This document shows, in pieces, positions 25,201-35,800 of a stretch of DNA of 64,000 nt. The translations under genes were made by a program, and so were the position numbers. The notes under the pieces were generated by a model. The model made no database searches. It worked only from the letters and a program-made list of their open reading frames with translations, and was not told the origin of the DNA. Source of the stretch: Drosophila pseudoobscura (lineage: Eukaryota > Arthropoda > Insecta > Diptera > Drosophilidae). The stretch lies in contig NC_046683.1 in NCBI RefSeq assembly GCF_009870125.1, positions 65,425,869 through 65,489,868 on the forward strand, given 5' to 3'. Within the stretch, counting starts at the first letter, position 1. Each line of letters opens with the position of its first letter.

Positions 25201-26680
25201 CCGATCCGATCGCCTGGCGCTCTGTGATTTGTGAGCCTGTGAGCCTGTGAGCCGGGGACAATCAAAAGAGCGACGGCACACGAGCTGAAAATTGAATTAA
25301 CCGCCCTGCGGCGTGTTCCTTCCGCTTCCGTGGTCGCCCCCAAAATGGCAGCGAGGGCTGGGGAGCTGGTGGGGGGGGGGGGGGGGGGTGCGGAGGGGCA
25401 GAGATAAAGTCCTGGCAAGTGGCTGAGCGATGGCCTGGGAATGATAATAAAAGTGTGGCTGGTCCCAGAAGTAAAGTGGAAATGTAAACACGTATGTGCC
25501 ACATGCCGCATGCCGCATGTGTGTGACGAGGCACAATTGACTCGAGTTGACTTGCCAACAATGGCCTGGCTTTTGAGGCTCAAGTTAATTGTGTTTGGCC
25601 CTTGGATGCCTGGGCGCTGCACAGGGTTAATCGCTCGCACAGGACGTAACAGGAGTGTGGCATGTAGCATGTAGCATGTAGCATGCTCGAATTGCCACAA
25701 AGATAGTGCACGAGACCATTGTGTGACTGACATGTTAATTAAAATTACTCATACGCCATGTCTGCCTGCCCTGCCAATTGTACCTAAACACTCGGCCGGC
25801 CGCGCGGCAACATGCCGCCGGGCACAGCACCCAACAAGTGTCTTAGCAGCATGTGGCCAGCTGCCATGTTGCTGGCGCTGGGATGCCAGCAATGTTGCCG
25901 CGCTCTTCGCAGGTTTTTCTTCGCTTTCCTTTTTCCCCGTCTGATCTGCCGGAATTTTCTGGCCCACTGCCACCCCAGCTGTGAGACGACAGCGAAATCA
26001 ATCCTCTACTATACTATGTATGCACTCGAATAGTTTTTCCTTCTCTCTGTCTGTGGCTTTCACTTCCGCAGCGGACGACTCATTGAGTGTTTGTTAATTT
26101 TATAAATAATTACATGCAATTAGAAATGATTTTTCTGCGGTGCCGCCTCCTCCTCCACCCACCACCACCATCTTCTCCCATCCGGCTGCCTGCTGATGGC
26201 ATTTATAGAGATTGCTCTCAGTCTGGCCTAATATCCTGCGGCAATATCAATTAACTTGGATGCCAAATGCTTGGAAGGCCAAATACAAACACGGGCTGCC
26301 TCCAAAATTGGTTTTCAAGTGCCCTGCCAGCCACCTGTGCAGACATTTTTCCCTGAATGGCAGCGCTCATAAATTGTATGTTAATTACCCGAGGACATGC
26401 TCAGGGGACACAAACACAAGCACAAACACAGGGCAACTGTGTATTTGTGTATTTAAGGTTGTCAGAACCTGGTTACGACTTAAGGAATGGAAGGGGCGAA
26501 ACCCAGAAATCGGGAAACCAAACCGAGGCATTTCAGAGAAGAAGATAAGAACAACGCACGCTTGGGCTGGACGAAAAACACTAAAGGCAACGACAGAGGC
26601 GACTTACGTCATGCTCCCTTTATGCGACGCTCATTGAAAATCTGCATTCTTCTTTCCTCGCCCTGCACATGCCCAACACA
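22241..26680. other. Intergenic, no supported gene
   Basis: Nothing recognisable as a gene. There is a 16-C run at 23006-23021 and an 18-G run at 25371-25388. A 278-codon minus frame (24897-25733) crosses the poly-G run and looks like chance. A plus-strand segment at 24650-25024 has a mildly protein-like composition but starts at GTG and has no identifiable domain. Confidence 0.4.
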
Positions 26681-27870
26681 GGTGCACGCACTGCCCTCTC
26701 CCTCACACCCACTGTACTCATGCACAAAAGTTCGCTCTCCTATTTTGAAGTGGGGAGAGTAAAAGAATAGAACCAAATGTCAAATGAGAGAGCTAATCGG
26801 GCGCCGATCACATGGAACGCAGTAGCAGTGGGTGAGAGAGAGCGGCTAAGCCACCGCATGGTAAGGTGTTTCAAGGTGTTGCGCTCGGTTCTCTTTCGGA
26901 TCTGAGCTTTGCGACAAGAGATCACGTTGCGTGGGTGGACCACCTTGCAAAAGTTTTATCATCTCCCGCTCTCATTTTTTCACCCGGTCCAAGCGCGCGT
27001 TTGTAGGTCAGCTCCGCGCTTCAATGGTGAAAACTCCGACGGGAAAAAGGTCGCGTCGATGTGTGAAAAGTGAAGTTTAGTGTAGTGATGCGTGATTAAA
27101 TACAAAAGCGTAGCAAAAGGCAAAATGGCAACAAAAAGGCAGCTCGACAAAGGAAAACAGCATCAATGTACATATATGCATGTACCTTATTTGATATATG
27201 TATGTGCATGTATGCAGATAAACATATTCATTTTTTTTCATGTGTTATTGTTCCGTTGTCTCCCGTTTTTCGTTTTGCTTTCGCAAAAGCCGCAACCGAG
27301 GGAGTGGGAGCGAAAGAAGATGGGAAGCAGGAGATCAAAGAACGAAACGAACGCTTTTGCACCGCTCTCCCACTCTCATTTTTTCACCCGGTCCAAGCGC
27401 GCGCGTTTCTGGGCTGGCTCCGCGTTTTAATCCGTGAAAATCGGGAAAATGCTGCCAAATCCGACGTGAAAATTGCCGCGCAGCTGTGTAGTGTTGCGGA
27501 GGTAGTGATTCAAAATGAAAAATGTCCGAAAATTTTGTTTAAGTGCAAGAAAAAGTGGCTGTTCAAGTGCGACGGTGGAATGAGTGAGAGTGAAGTGTAA
27601 ATGGTGTTTTTTTTTTGTATTTTTTTCTCGTTCGGTCACGTGATCTCTGCAAATGTGTGGGTGTCAAAAATGCGAGAAAAGCGGGAAGTTCTGCCCCTCT
27701 CCCGCTGCAACACGTGCGCGTGCCGTCGGCGCTCTCTCGTGCTCGCGTATGGGACTCTCTCTCGTTCACGCGATCTCCAGTCCTTTGATTGCGCTTGAAG
27801 CCGGCGAATGGAAGAACAAGCGGGCGTGAGGAGAGCAAACGACAAAATGTGCCCAAAGGTAAGAGCGATA
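26680..27870 (+). promoter_or_regulatory. Promoter-like zone with duplicated core, plus-strand polarity
   Basis: Two copies of one core, at about 26964-27035 and 27367-27440, share CTCTCATTTTTTCACCCGGT followed by CCAAGCGCGCG, and CTCCGCG then AATNNGTGAAAA. GAGA-type CT repeats surround them. E-boxes of the CACGTG type occur at about 27638 (TCACGTGA) and 27709. A motif TCACGYGATCTC occurs at about 27636 and 27764 and inverted near 26920. Downstream sequence resembles a fly 5' UTR and reaches CAAAATG at about 27843 followed by TGCCCAAAG|GTAAGA, a good start context with a good donor. I read it as transcription start sites of an unidentified plus-strand transcript. It could instead serve FMRFaR or be part of an old repeat. 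Confidence 0.4.
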
Positions 27871-30560
27871 ATAAAGTGTTTCGTTGCTGTTTTTCTTTAC
27901 TCTTTACCCACTTGTTATCTCTCTCTCTCATTTACGTCTCTCTTGGTGAAGATGTTGTGCTCTCCCTTCCCGTTGAAATCGTTAGGGTCTCCGGCAGCTT
28001 TAATATTAACATAACTTACGGACCCTCCTCGGGGGCCCACCCGCTCGTAATTATGGGTAGAATATTTAACACGAGTGGAGCGTGCCATATGCGAGTGTGG
28101 CATACATACATACATATGTATATCTCATCTTCCCTGCTGGCCCCTGTTCAGGCCATTAATTTGTCAAGTGTCATAATTGGGTCGCAGCTTGTAATAGACC
28201 AAACTGATTTCCATATTAATTGGTCATTAGGCCAGGTACGGTACGGAAGTGGCCAGCTCCTTGCTGGAAAGTGCATTAACATGCGGCCACACATCGCCAT
28301 CGCCATCGCATCGCATACGCATCGCAGTGTGTGGGCCTCCCCCCAAGTGGCGAGGGGGGAGGGGGGGGGACTGTTAACAGCCTTGTGGTTGCGGTCACAC
28401 CCCAATGATGTTGCTGTTGCTTTGGCAACCGCAAGGCGGGAGGAGTCGAAGGGGAGTCGAAGAGCAGCACAAGTGCTAAAATCGCTTCTCATTTCGGGCC
28501 AAAGGCACGGCGAAAATTTGCCCATAAATCAGTTTGTGGATAGCCGGGGAGGAGGGGCGCGCCAAAAGTTTGTCTGCGGCCTGCGGGAGGGGGGGGGGGG
28601 GGGGGGGGCATTTTAACGAGGCCTAATGGAAAAACGTGCTGGCTAATGAGGCGTACACGCAGCTGCCGAAGGTGGACCGTGGACCGTGGACTCGTCGCGG
28701 TCCGAGCGTAAAATTAAATATTAATATTCAATTAGAAGAATAATTATTGATTTCCCCCTCGCTCCTCGTTTCCCGTTCCTTCTTTGTTCATCGCTTGCCC
28801 CTGCCCCGGAAAATGCAAAATGTGAAAGGATTGACGCAGATGCCTGGGTGGCTCCATTGTCTCTTGGTTGGAGCCTCATCTGCAAGCGATGCACGTTACG
28901 ACTTTTTTATTGCAGCCACATGTCGCCTGTTCACGTCAGGGGCAAGCACAGGGGGGAGGGGGAGCAGCAGGAGCAGCAAGGACTCGACACGACATGACAC
29001 GCAGATGGACAGACAGTCGGAGTCACATTTTGGAATTATTTAATGAGCTGTCCGCCTCTCCGTCTCCGTCTCCGTCACCGCACTGTACGGCATATTAAGT
29101 CCTGGCGACCGAACACATTTATCAACCACCCACCCAGAAGTCCCTCAGTCACACATGCCGCATGCCGCACGCCGCACAGTCCATACGCAGATACCACATT
29201 TTGTATGCGGCATCAGTTTAATATGTTTTTAATTGTCCGCCACTGCCAAGGAGAATCTACTCGACTTTAATGACCTCCATCGTAGGGGGAGGGGGCGGGG
29301 GAGTGGGAGCGGAAGCGGGAGGATGTCTCCTATTTAATTTTTTAATGCCTCCCATTAAGGCCAAAGGCGGTCTCGTATATCAACTGCAATCTTCATGGGA
29401 GCCACCTTAAAGCAAGTTAATTAATTTTTACAGCAACGAGCAAACGGGAGTCCCGAGGCACAAACAGAGGCAGGGGCAGGGGCAGGGGCAGGGACCGGGG
29501 CCGGGACTGGGGCAGAGAAAATTTGGCTATAAATCAACTGATAATGTCAGCACATTTAGCGACAGGAACGACTTCCCCCACGGCAATATTTTGATAAACT
29601 TTCGCCTTGTTTTCAGATGGGGTTTCCTTCCCGATTGATGTGTGCGGCGTGTGCGGCGATTGCGGGGGCACAAATCAAAAGCCAACAACTTTTCCACTAG
29701 AGCCACGGACGATAGTTCCTTCGGTTCGCTGCAGAAGGGTCGGAGGGCCACTTGGAGGCACTTTTCTGGGTCAGGATGCGGAAAAGCTTTAATCAGCAAC
29801 ACGACCAGCCTAATGCATGGCGTTTCCTTTCCCTGCCCTGCCCCTGCCCCTGTCCCTGCCCCTGACCCTTCCACGTGGCCAAGTGGTGTGACAATGGAAG
29901 GTCAAAGTTTACTTATGCCGAAAAGGGCTTCGGGGTCTCCACTCAAAAAGGGTCGCGATGTCATTTCTGTAAGCAGTTTTGGTACCCGGTACTAGTGGGG
30001 GGGCATGTGGCTGCCAGATCAATATTATCGCTGGGGCCTCTCTCTCTCTCTCTCTCACACTCTTCATCGTGGGAGATGGCAGAATATCGAGCGGAAATAT
30101 GGAAACTGTATCTTAACCATCGCTCGTGGCTCCCCCTCTATGCTTGGCCTTCCCCCTCTCTCAAGAAAGCCACCCGGTAATACAAGTAGAGCCGCGGCCC
30201 TTGCCGCTACCACTCCCGCAAGAGGCTTTCCCCTCCTTGGGCCTTAGAAATGCGCCTCTTAAATACTTAAAGAATTGCTTTCTTTGTTTTTTTTTGGTTG
30301 AAAATTGAATTGGCTTTCCCTCGGGCCGAGCCCGATTTCCTTCGATTTGCTAGTTGCGGCGTCATTTATTCCCCCCCGTTCCGGCCACAAAGGGCCTTCC
30401 GTGGGGCTGGGCCGAACATACAACGTACATATTTTCAGTCTATAATCTATAAATTGCAGAGCTTGGAATAGGGACACACAAGGCATGCCAGCGATGCAAT
30501 ACATTGCAGAGGCATCAGCATAAATCTCATTCTGTTTACGGCCATATGTCCGGACGGAGA
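27871..30560. other. Intergenic, downstream of CPT2
   Basis: No supported gene. A 20-G run occupies 28589-28608, and GGGGCA-type repeats lie around 29470-29510. A minus-strand AATAAA at 30365-30370 may serve CPT2. Any intron of a plus-strand transcript starting at 27.8 kb would run through here. Confidence 0.4.
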
Positions 30561-30565
30561 AGCCT

Positions 30566-30571
30566 TTTATT
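30566..30571 (-). terminator. Poly(A) signal overlapping CPT2 stop
   Basis: The last codons read CGG AAA TAA AAG, so AATAAA includes the stop codon. A second minus-strand AATAAA at 30365-30370 is the alternative. Which one is used cannot be told from sequence. Confidence 0.45.
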
Positions 30572-32719
30572 TCCGCTCCTTGCTGCCGCTGTCGCTCTCC
30601 TTGATGACGGCACATATTTTGTCGAATGCCGATTCCAGGCTGTCAATAAACACCTTGCCGTCGGCCTGGTTCCTGTACGTGGTGACAATCGCTCCGGCGA
30701 AATCATTCTGTATGGAATAGCTGCGGCAGAGAAGCGAGAACAGATTAGATGAGGCCCCCGGACACCCAGACAGGGACAGGACGTAGGCTTACCCAATGCC
30801 AAAGCCATTCCGCACGACCGGGCCAAAGGAGCCCGCCAGCAGGGCATCCGAGCCGAGGGTGGAGGTGCTGATGATGTTGTTGTTGAGGCGCCGATAGGCC
30901 TCCGTCTCGTAGAGGGCGGGCACGGGCAGGCCCTCCCGCTGGGCGGTGTTGCGCAGGGCGAAGAGGTGCCGGTCGAAGCCCTGGCCCATGGCCGCCTCCT
31001 TGGTGAGCTGCCCGTGGACCCGGCTGCACTGGTCGATCATGGCCCGCAGCTCGCCGGCGGGCGGCCTGCTCCGCGCCGGCTGGAGCAGGGCCTCGCAGAA
31101 GCTCCGCGTGGCCGTGGTGCAGGGCCGCATCGTCTCGGTGCGCCCGTGGCGGAAGGCCGAGGTGCTGCAGGACTCGTAGCTGCCGACGTAGCCGGCGAAG
31201 GCCTGGCGGTGGGCCAGCTGGAAGGACAGCTGGATGATGGAGTCGGGGCTCAGGCCGTACTGCTTGCAGGCGGGCTTGTTCAGGTGCGGGTACCGCAGCA
31301 GGTGCATGTCCAGGCCGTCCACAATGGCGGCGTTCTTGGCGTAGGCCTCCGCCACGGCCGACCTGGTCGCCTCGTCGATCTCAAAGTCGAGGGGCCGCAC
31401 GTTGGCCAGGTCCCCCTCCGCGGGCGTGTGCACGCTCTCCGTGGAGACGAACGGCTGCCGCTGGGTGTCCCTGTAGAGCTCGTTGAAGTAGCGCAGAACG
31501 GCCACGCCGTCGCCCCAGGAGTGCTCGAAGTTGACGGCCGTGGTGCCGTCCGCGCTGATCAGCAGCGAGATGGACTTGTCGAACCACCTTGAACGAGAGG
31601 GTACACCGATTACTCCGATCTGCCCCATGGGAGGGCCCTCTGCCTCTTTGCTCACCGATTCTGCGCCTTTCCCGCCAGTAGATGCTTCAGCAGCGGCTCC
31701 TGGTGGCTGTCGTCGTACACGCCGTCCTCCTCGGAGTCCAGGCACACGCAGAAGAGGGCGGCGTCCACCTCGCTCTGCAGCAGATCGGCGTTCCGCGGGT
31801 TGCTCACAAAGTGGGCCCTGTTCTTGGCCCACTCGTCGCGCTGCGAGGCGGTGAGGACGCCCAGCGGGACGGCGGCTGCCTCCCGCTCCGAGTCCAGCCG
31901 CAGCACGGCCCTCAGCCGGCCCAGAATCACGCTGGGGCTCTCGATGTAGCCGCTGGAGTCGAGCACGTTCACCGCGTACATGTGGCCGCGCCGCATCACC
32001 AGGACGTGCTTGGAGTCCGGCGCCTGGACGAGCTCGTCCCGGCCCAGGCGGGGGATCCGCGCGGTGCCGAACAGCCGGCTGTACTGGCTCATGTCCAGGG
32101 GGAAGGCCTTGAAGGCGTACGAGGCGTAGGTGGCGAGGGCCTTGGGGGCCACCTTCATCCAGCGCCGGTAGCCGGCCGTGTCGCTCTTTCTGGCGTCCAT
32201 GTGGTACACCTCCGGCTCGAGCAGGTCGGCCTGCAGCGACCGCCAGAAGCGCAGCGAGCTGATGATCAGGTTGGTGGCCCGCACCACCTGCTGCTGGTAC
32301 TCCGGCCGCGGGTCGCTCTTCATCACCAGCAGCGGATTGTAGTTGAGCGGCAGGGGCACGCGGTCGGCCAGGTACATGTCGAACCACGGCTGCGATATGT
32401 AGCTGGTGTGCTTGTTGGCGGCGTCGCTGGCCTGCAGCCGGGCGTGCAGCTCCATGCCGGCGCCCTGCCGGAACTCCTCGACCGCCCGCCGTGTGCCCGC
32501 CTGCTCCTCGGGCGTCAGCAGCGGCTCGACGGCCGCCAGGAAGCGCTGGCAGGTCTGATCCAGCCGCGGGATCGGCAGGCGGGGCAGCGAGCGCTGGAAG
32601 TAGAGGGTCGGCAGCTTCGAGCACTGCAGGTACTGGTAGTGCTGGCCGTGCGTCGTCGTCGTGCGCGACGAGTTCGTCGAGAGGAAGGAGAGGCTCCTGT
32701 TGACCTTTGCCCTGAACAT
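30567..32719 (-). CDS. CPT2: Carnitine O-palmitoyltransferase 2, mitochondrial
   Basis: Three exons, 31656-32719, 30793-31587 and 30567-30720, join in phase across 68- and 72-base GT-AG introns to give 670 residues (human CPT2 is 658). The enzyme regenerates long-chain acyl-CoA from acylcarnitine on the matrix side of the inner mitochondrial membrane for beta-oxidation. The start MFRAKVNRSLSFLS is Arg/Ser-rich and acid-poor, as expected of a mitochondrial presequence; the in-frame extension upstream begins only at TTG. The catalytic segment WFDKSISLLISADG, then FEHSWGDGVAV, places the active His at residue 377, close to human H372. The C-terminal substrate region contains STSAFRHGRTETMRP. The exon 1/2 junction falls inside Arg355 of NRWFDKS. 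The stop codon overlaps an AATAAA at 30566-30571. This corresponds to D. melanogaster CG2107. Confidence 0.96.
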
Positions 32720-32841
32720 CTTTCTTCCCGTTTTGTGCCACTTGTTCAAAGTCCAAAGCGGAGCAGCCACAAGCCAGCGAGAAAAATAACACACAGACAA
32801 ACAGCTGCTCGGCGATCACAGCTGATCAGCTGATCGCTGCA

Positions 32842-32863
32842 TATCGATAGTTGTGTATCGATA
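32842..32863. promoter_or_regulatory. Paired DRE boxes upstream of CPT2
   Basis: Two perfect TATCGATA palindromes, at 32842-32849 and 32856-32863 with starts 14 bp apart, lie about 125-145 bp upstream of the CPT2 ATG. CAGCTGATCAGCTGATC (E-box type) at about 32819-32835 lies just on the gene side. DRE plus E-box is the standard arrangement of Drosophila housekeeping promoters bound by DREF, which suits a metabolic enzyme. Confidence 0.8.
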
Positions 32864-32869
32864 GCAGGC

Positions 32870-35800
32870 GATGTTTAGGCGCGCGGGCACGAGAATTTGA
32901 ATTTGAATTTCATTCCAGTCGCTTTTTTTGAGTGGAAATTTTAGGGTCTTGAAGGGAAATGGAAAACTCTTGAAACCCTCCACGCCACGCCCATAACAAT
33001 CAGCCATCGATTTGTGGTGGGTGGAAGGTGGAAGGTCCCCCCTCCCCTCCCCCCCAAGTGCTTAAGCGAGCTTTCACCTTTGGGGGGGAAGACACGACGG
33101 CGACTCTGACCCTTGGATAGACAGGGTCCTGTGGCAAGACGTTTATTTGCTTTGCTCTCTCCTCGTCTGGCCGGGCCGGGAGGGGAGGGGCCGGAGAGAA
33201 GGGAAAGCGAAACCCGGAGAATCGGTGGATATGAAAATGGGAATAAAATTTTGATGCTTTGTCGTTTGCCCATCGATTTCCCAGTGCTCGCGTCTCCCCC
33301 CCCACCCAAAAGAACGCCTGAATTAAGGCAAGTGTCCTGGGAAAAGGCGGGGGGGGGGTGGCTCCGGATGTGGATGCGGCTGCAGTGTAATTGGGCAAAG
33401 GGAAATTGCGTTAATATTTAACCAGCGAGCGCTCGAAAGTGCAAAAGTGAAGCGCATTAAAAGCGGAGCACGGAGCACGGAGCACGGAGCACGGATCCGG
33501 CAGTGCCAAGTGCGAAATTATGCGAAAACGGACGGAACCCTTTCCCGCAGAATTATTAAGGATACGACTGAAAGCGTGGGCTCTGAAATGTTAAATGTTG
33601 GCCAAAAGGTCGCGCCGCGGGTGGCCCATGAATGTGTCTGACCGCGTATCATCCCCCTCTGCACCCGTCTCCCCCTCCCCCTCCGCACGGAATGAAATCG
33701 GTTTTCCATTAATGTCAGATTGAATTGATTGTTTTAATGCCGCAAATGCCGTAATGAAATTACATTTTTATTCAAGAATTATTGACATAAGAAAAATCGA
33801 GTAAAATCAAACACTTTTTAAGCCAAATTAAAACTGTACTTGCAGGACTTTTACTTTGTATAAAATGCAAATAATAATGCATTTATTAATTTTTAATTTT
33901 TTTTTCTGAACGCGCTCTTTAATGAGGGCCATTCAAGGGCCTCGCTCAGGGGGGGGGGGGGGGGACTCGTGGGGGAGAGCCAGAAATAAATGAACTCCAA
34001 AGCTCATTAACAGCCGAGCGGCGGGCGAGAAGGAATGCCGCTCGAAAAAAGCCCTTAAAAAATACGTTTTTTGTATGGCGAAAAATCAACAATCAACAGG
34101 GGGGGGGGGGGGGGTGGACACCAGAAGGTAGTCGAGCGAAAGAGGCAACAGGGAAATGGCCACCAGTTTTCCATTTCCCGACGACATTTGCATTTTTGCC
34201 ATTCAAGAAAATCATGGACATCGCCAGGACAATAGCTCGGGGCGGGGGGCCCACCCCCACCTCCCTCTTGGGGCCCCACTTGTCGATGCATATGTGGCTC
34301 TCTCACTCTCTCCCTCTCGACCTGCCACTCGAGCACTTTTGCCCGAGTAAATAATGCTTCTAATTGCAGCCAAATTTGTGGGACTTTGAACCTGCCACGG
34401 GACACAATTTGAGCATTAATTTATGGCCAGCGGCAGACGATGACCAGCAGCACACAATTAATATATGCTGCCGGGGCCAGAGCAGGGCCAGAGCAGGGCT
34501 CCAGGGAGCAGGGGGGCAGGGGGCAGAGTTCAATGTCACTGGCAATCCCTGGCTGCAGGCCACCGAGAGTTTATTGATACTCCGGCCATGCAGGAGGGCG
34601 CCGAAGGCCCAGTATTTGCCGGCTGAGGAGCTCTACAAAGGCCACAAAGGGCTTCGGCATTCAAGGGCATCCGCAGCCCGGTATACCCCGCCGTATATCC
34701 CGTACACGGTGGTCCCCTTTAATGAGTATGTAAATGAACGCAAAGTTTTGTACCATTTCCTAATGTTATTGCTGCCATTTTTTGATAATGATTTTCCTAG
34801 AAGGCCAGACAAATTGCTCGTTTCTGGGGCTGTGATGGGGGGCTGCGAGTGGGGCTGATTGTCTGAGCAAAAGCGAAATCATTTCTCACAAGAGCAGCAG
34901 CCAGAACACAACCATTAGGGCAGAAACAACAGCCCAGGCCCACATTAAATTGTTATAAAGCCATCCTTGAGAGGCCCCAAAGGAAGCGCCGCCGCCGCCG
35001 CCGCCGCCGAGGACATGTGTGGCAGGGGACTCCCCGTTTCGGGCCGCTCCCCACGTGACGACATGTAACTGATGTTCTTTTGTTGTAAATTTAATTTTCC
35101 ACAGCTGAGTGAGTCCTTGCTCGTTAGTGGGGGGGCGGACGGGGGGTCAGAGATTGAATTGTTTGATTTTTGCCTGCCACGGCGACGGCGACGGCGACGG
35201 CGCCTTGCGTGCCGACAAGCGGTTTTGGCCGAATTTTATGGCCAGCAATTAACAGTTTCGAGTGCGCTGCACCCCACACCCCCTCCCCCCCCAACACACA
35301 CTCTGCCACATCAATCAGGTCTCAAGCGATTGAAGGAGGGAGGTGGGGCGGAGCAACGGAATGACGAAAAATAAATCAAGTTTCGCATAATTTATGAAAA
35401 AAAAGAGAGAAACAAAACTCACACACGAAGTGGAGTCTTCCTGCCTTCCTGTCTGCCATGACGTGGCAGGACCCTCGCTATTTATTCGCCCATATTCGTG
35501 GATCATTCAAAATATTTGGGGGGCCACAGCGGGAAACGTGACGTCAGCAGGGGTCTCCTCAGGGGGTGGGAGGGGGTGTCCGAGGGGTGTCCACAGATTT
35601 ACGGGAGTTTAAACAAAGTTTTCTTTCTTGCGTTTCTCTTTTTTTTGGGTGTCGGAATGATTATTGCGGTTAATGTTTGAACGGCTTGAACGACTCGATT
35701 GGGCGGCGAATTGGGCGGTGGTAATTGATTCGAATGGGAGTTTGAAATTGAGTTTGAAATGACACAGAATAAATGTTAAATCCCCCTTAAAATATACATA

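Noticed and set aside
24897-25733. 278-codon minus-strand frame starting at ATG
   Set aside because: It crosses an 18-base homopolymer (giving a proline run) and short repeats such as GTAGCAT, with no domain; frame would be lost by any homopolymer length change.
27789-28616. 275-codon plus frame downstream of the promoter-like zone
   Set aside because: Begins at TTG, runs through intron-like sequence and a G20 run; not credible as one protein.
31682-32833. 383-codon plus frame opposite CPT2
   Set aside because: Antisense shadow of CPT2 exon 1; His/Val/Gln/Gly-rich composition is typical of reversed high-GC coding DNA.
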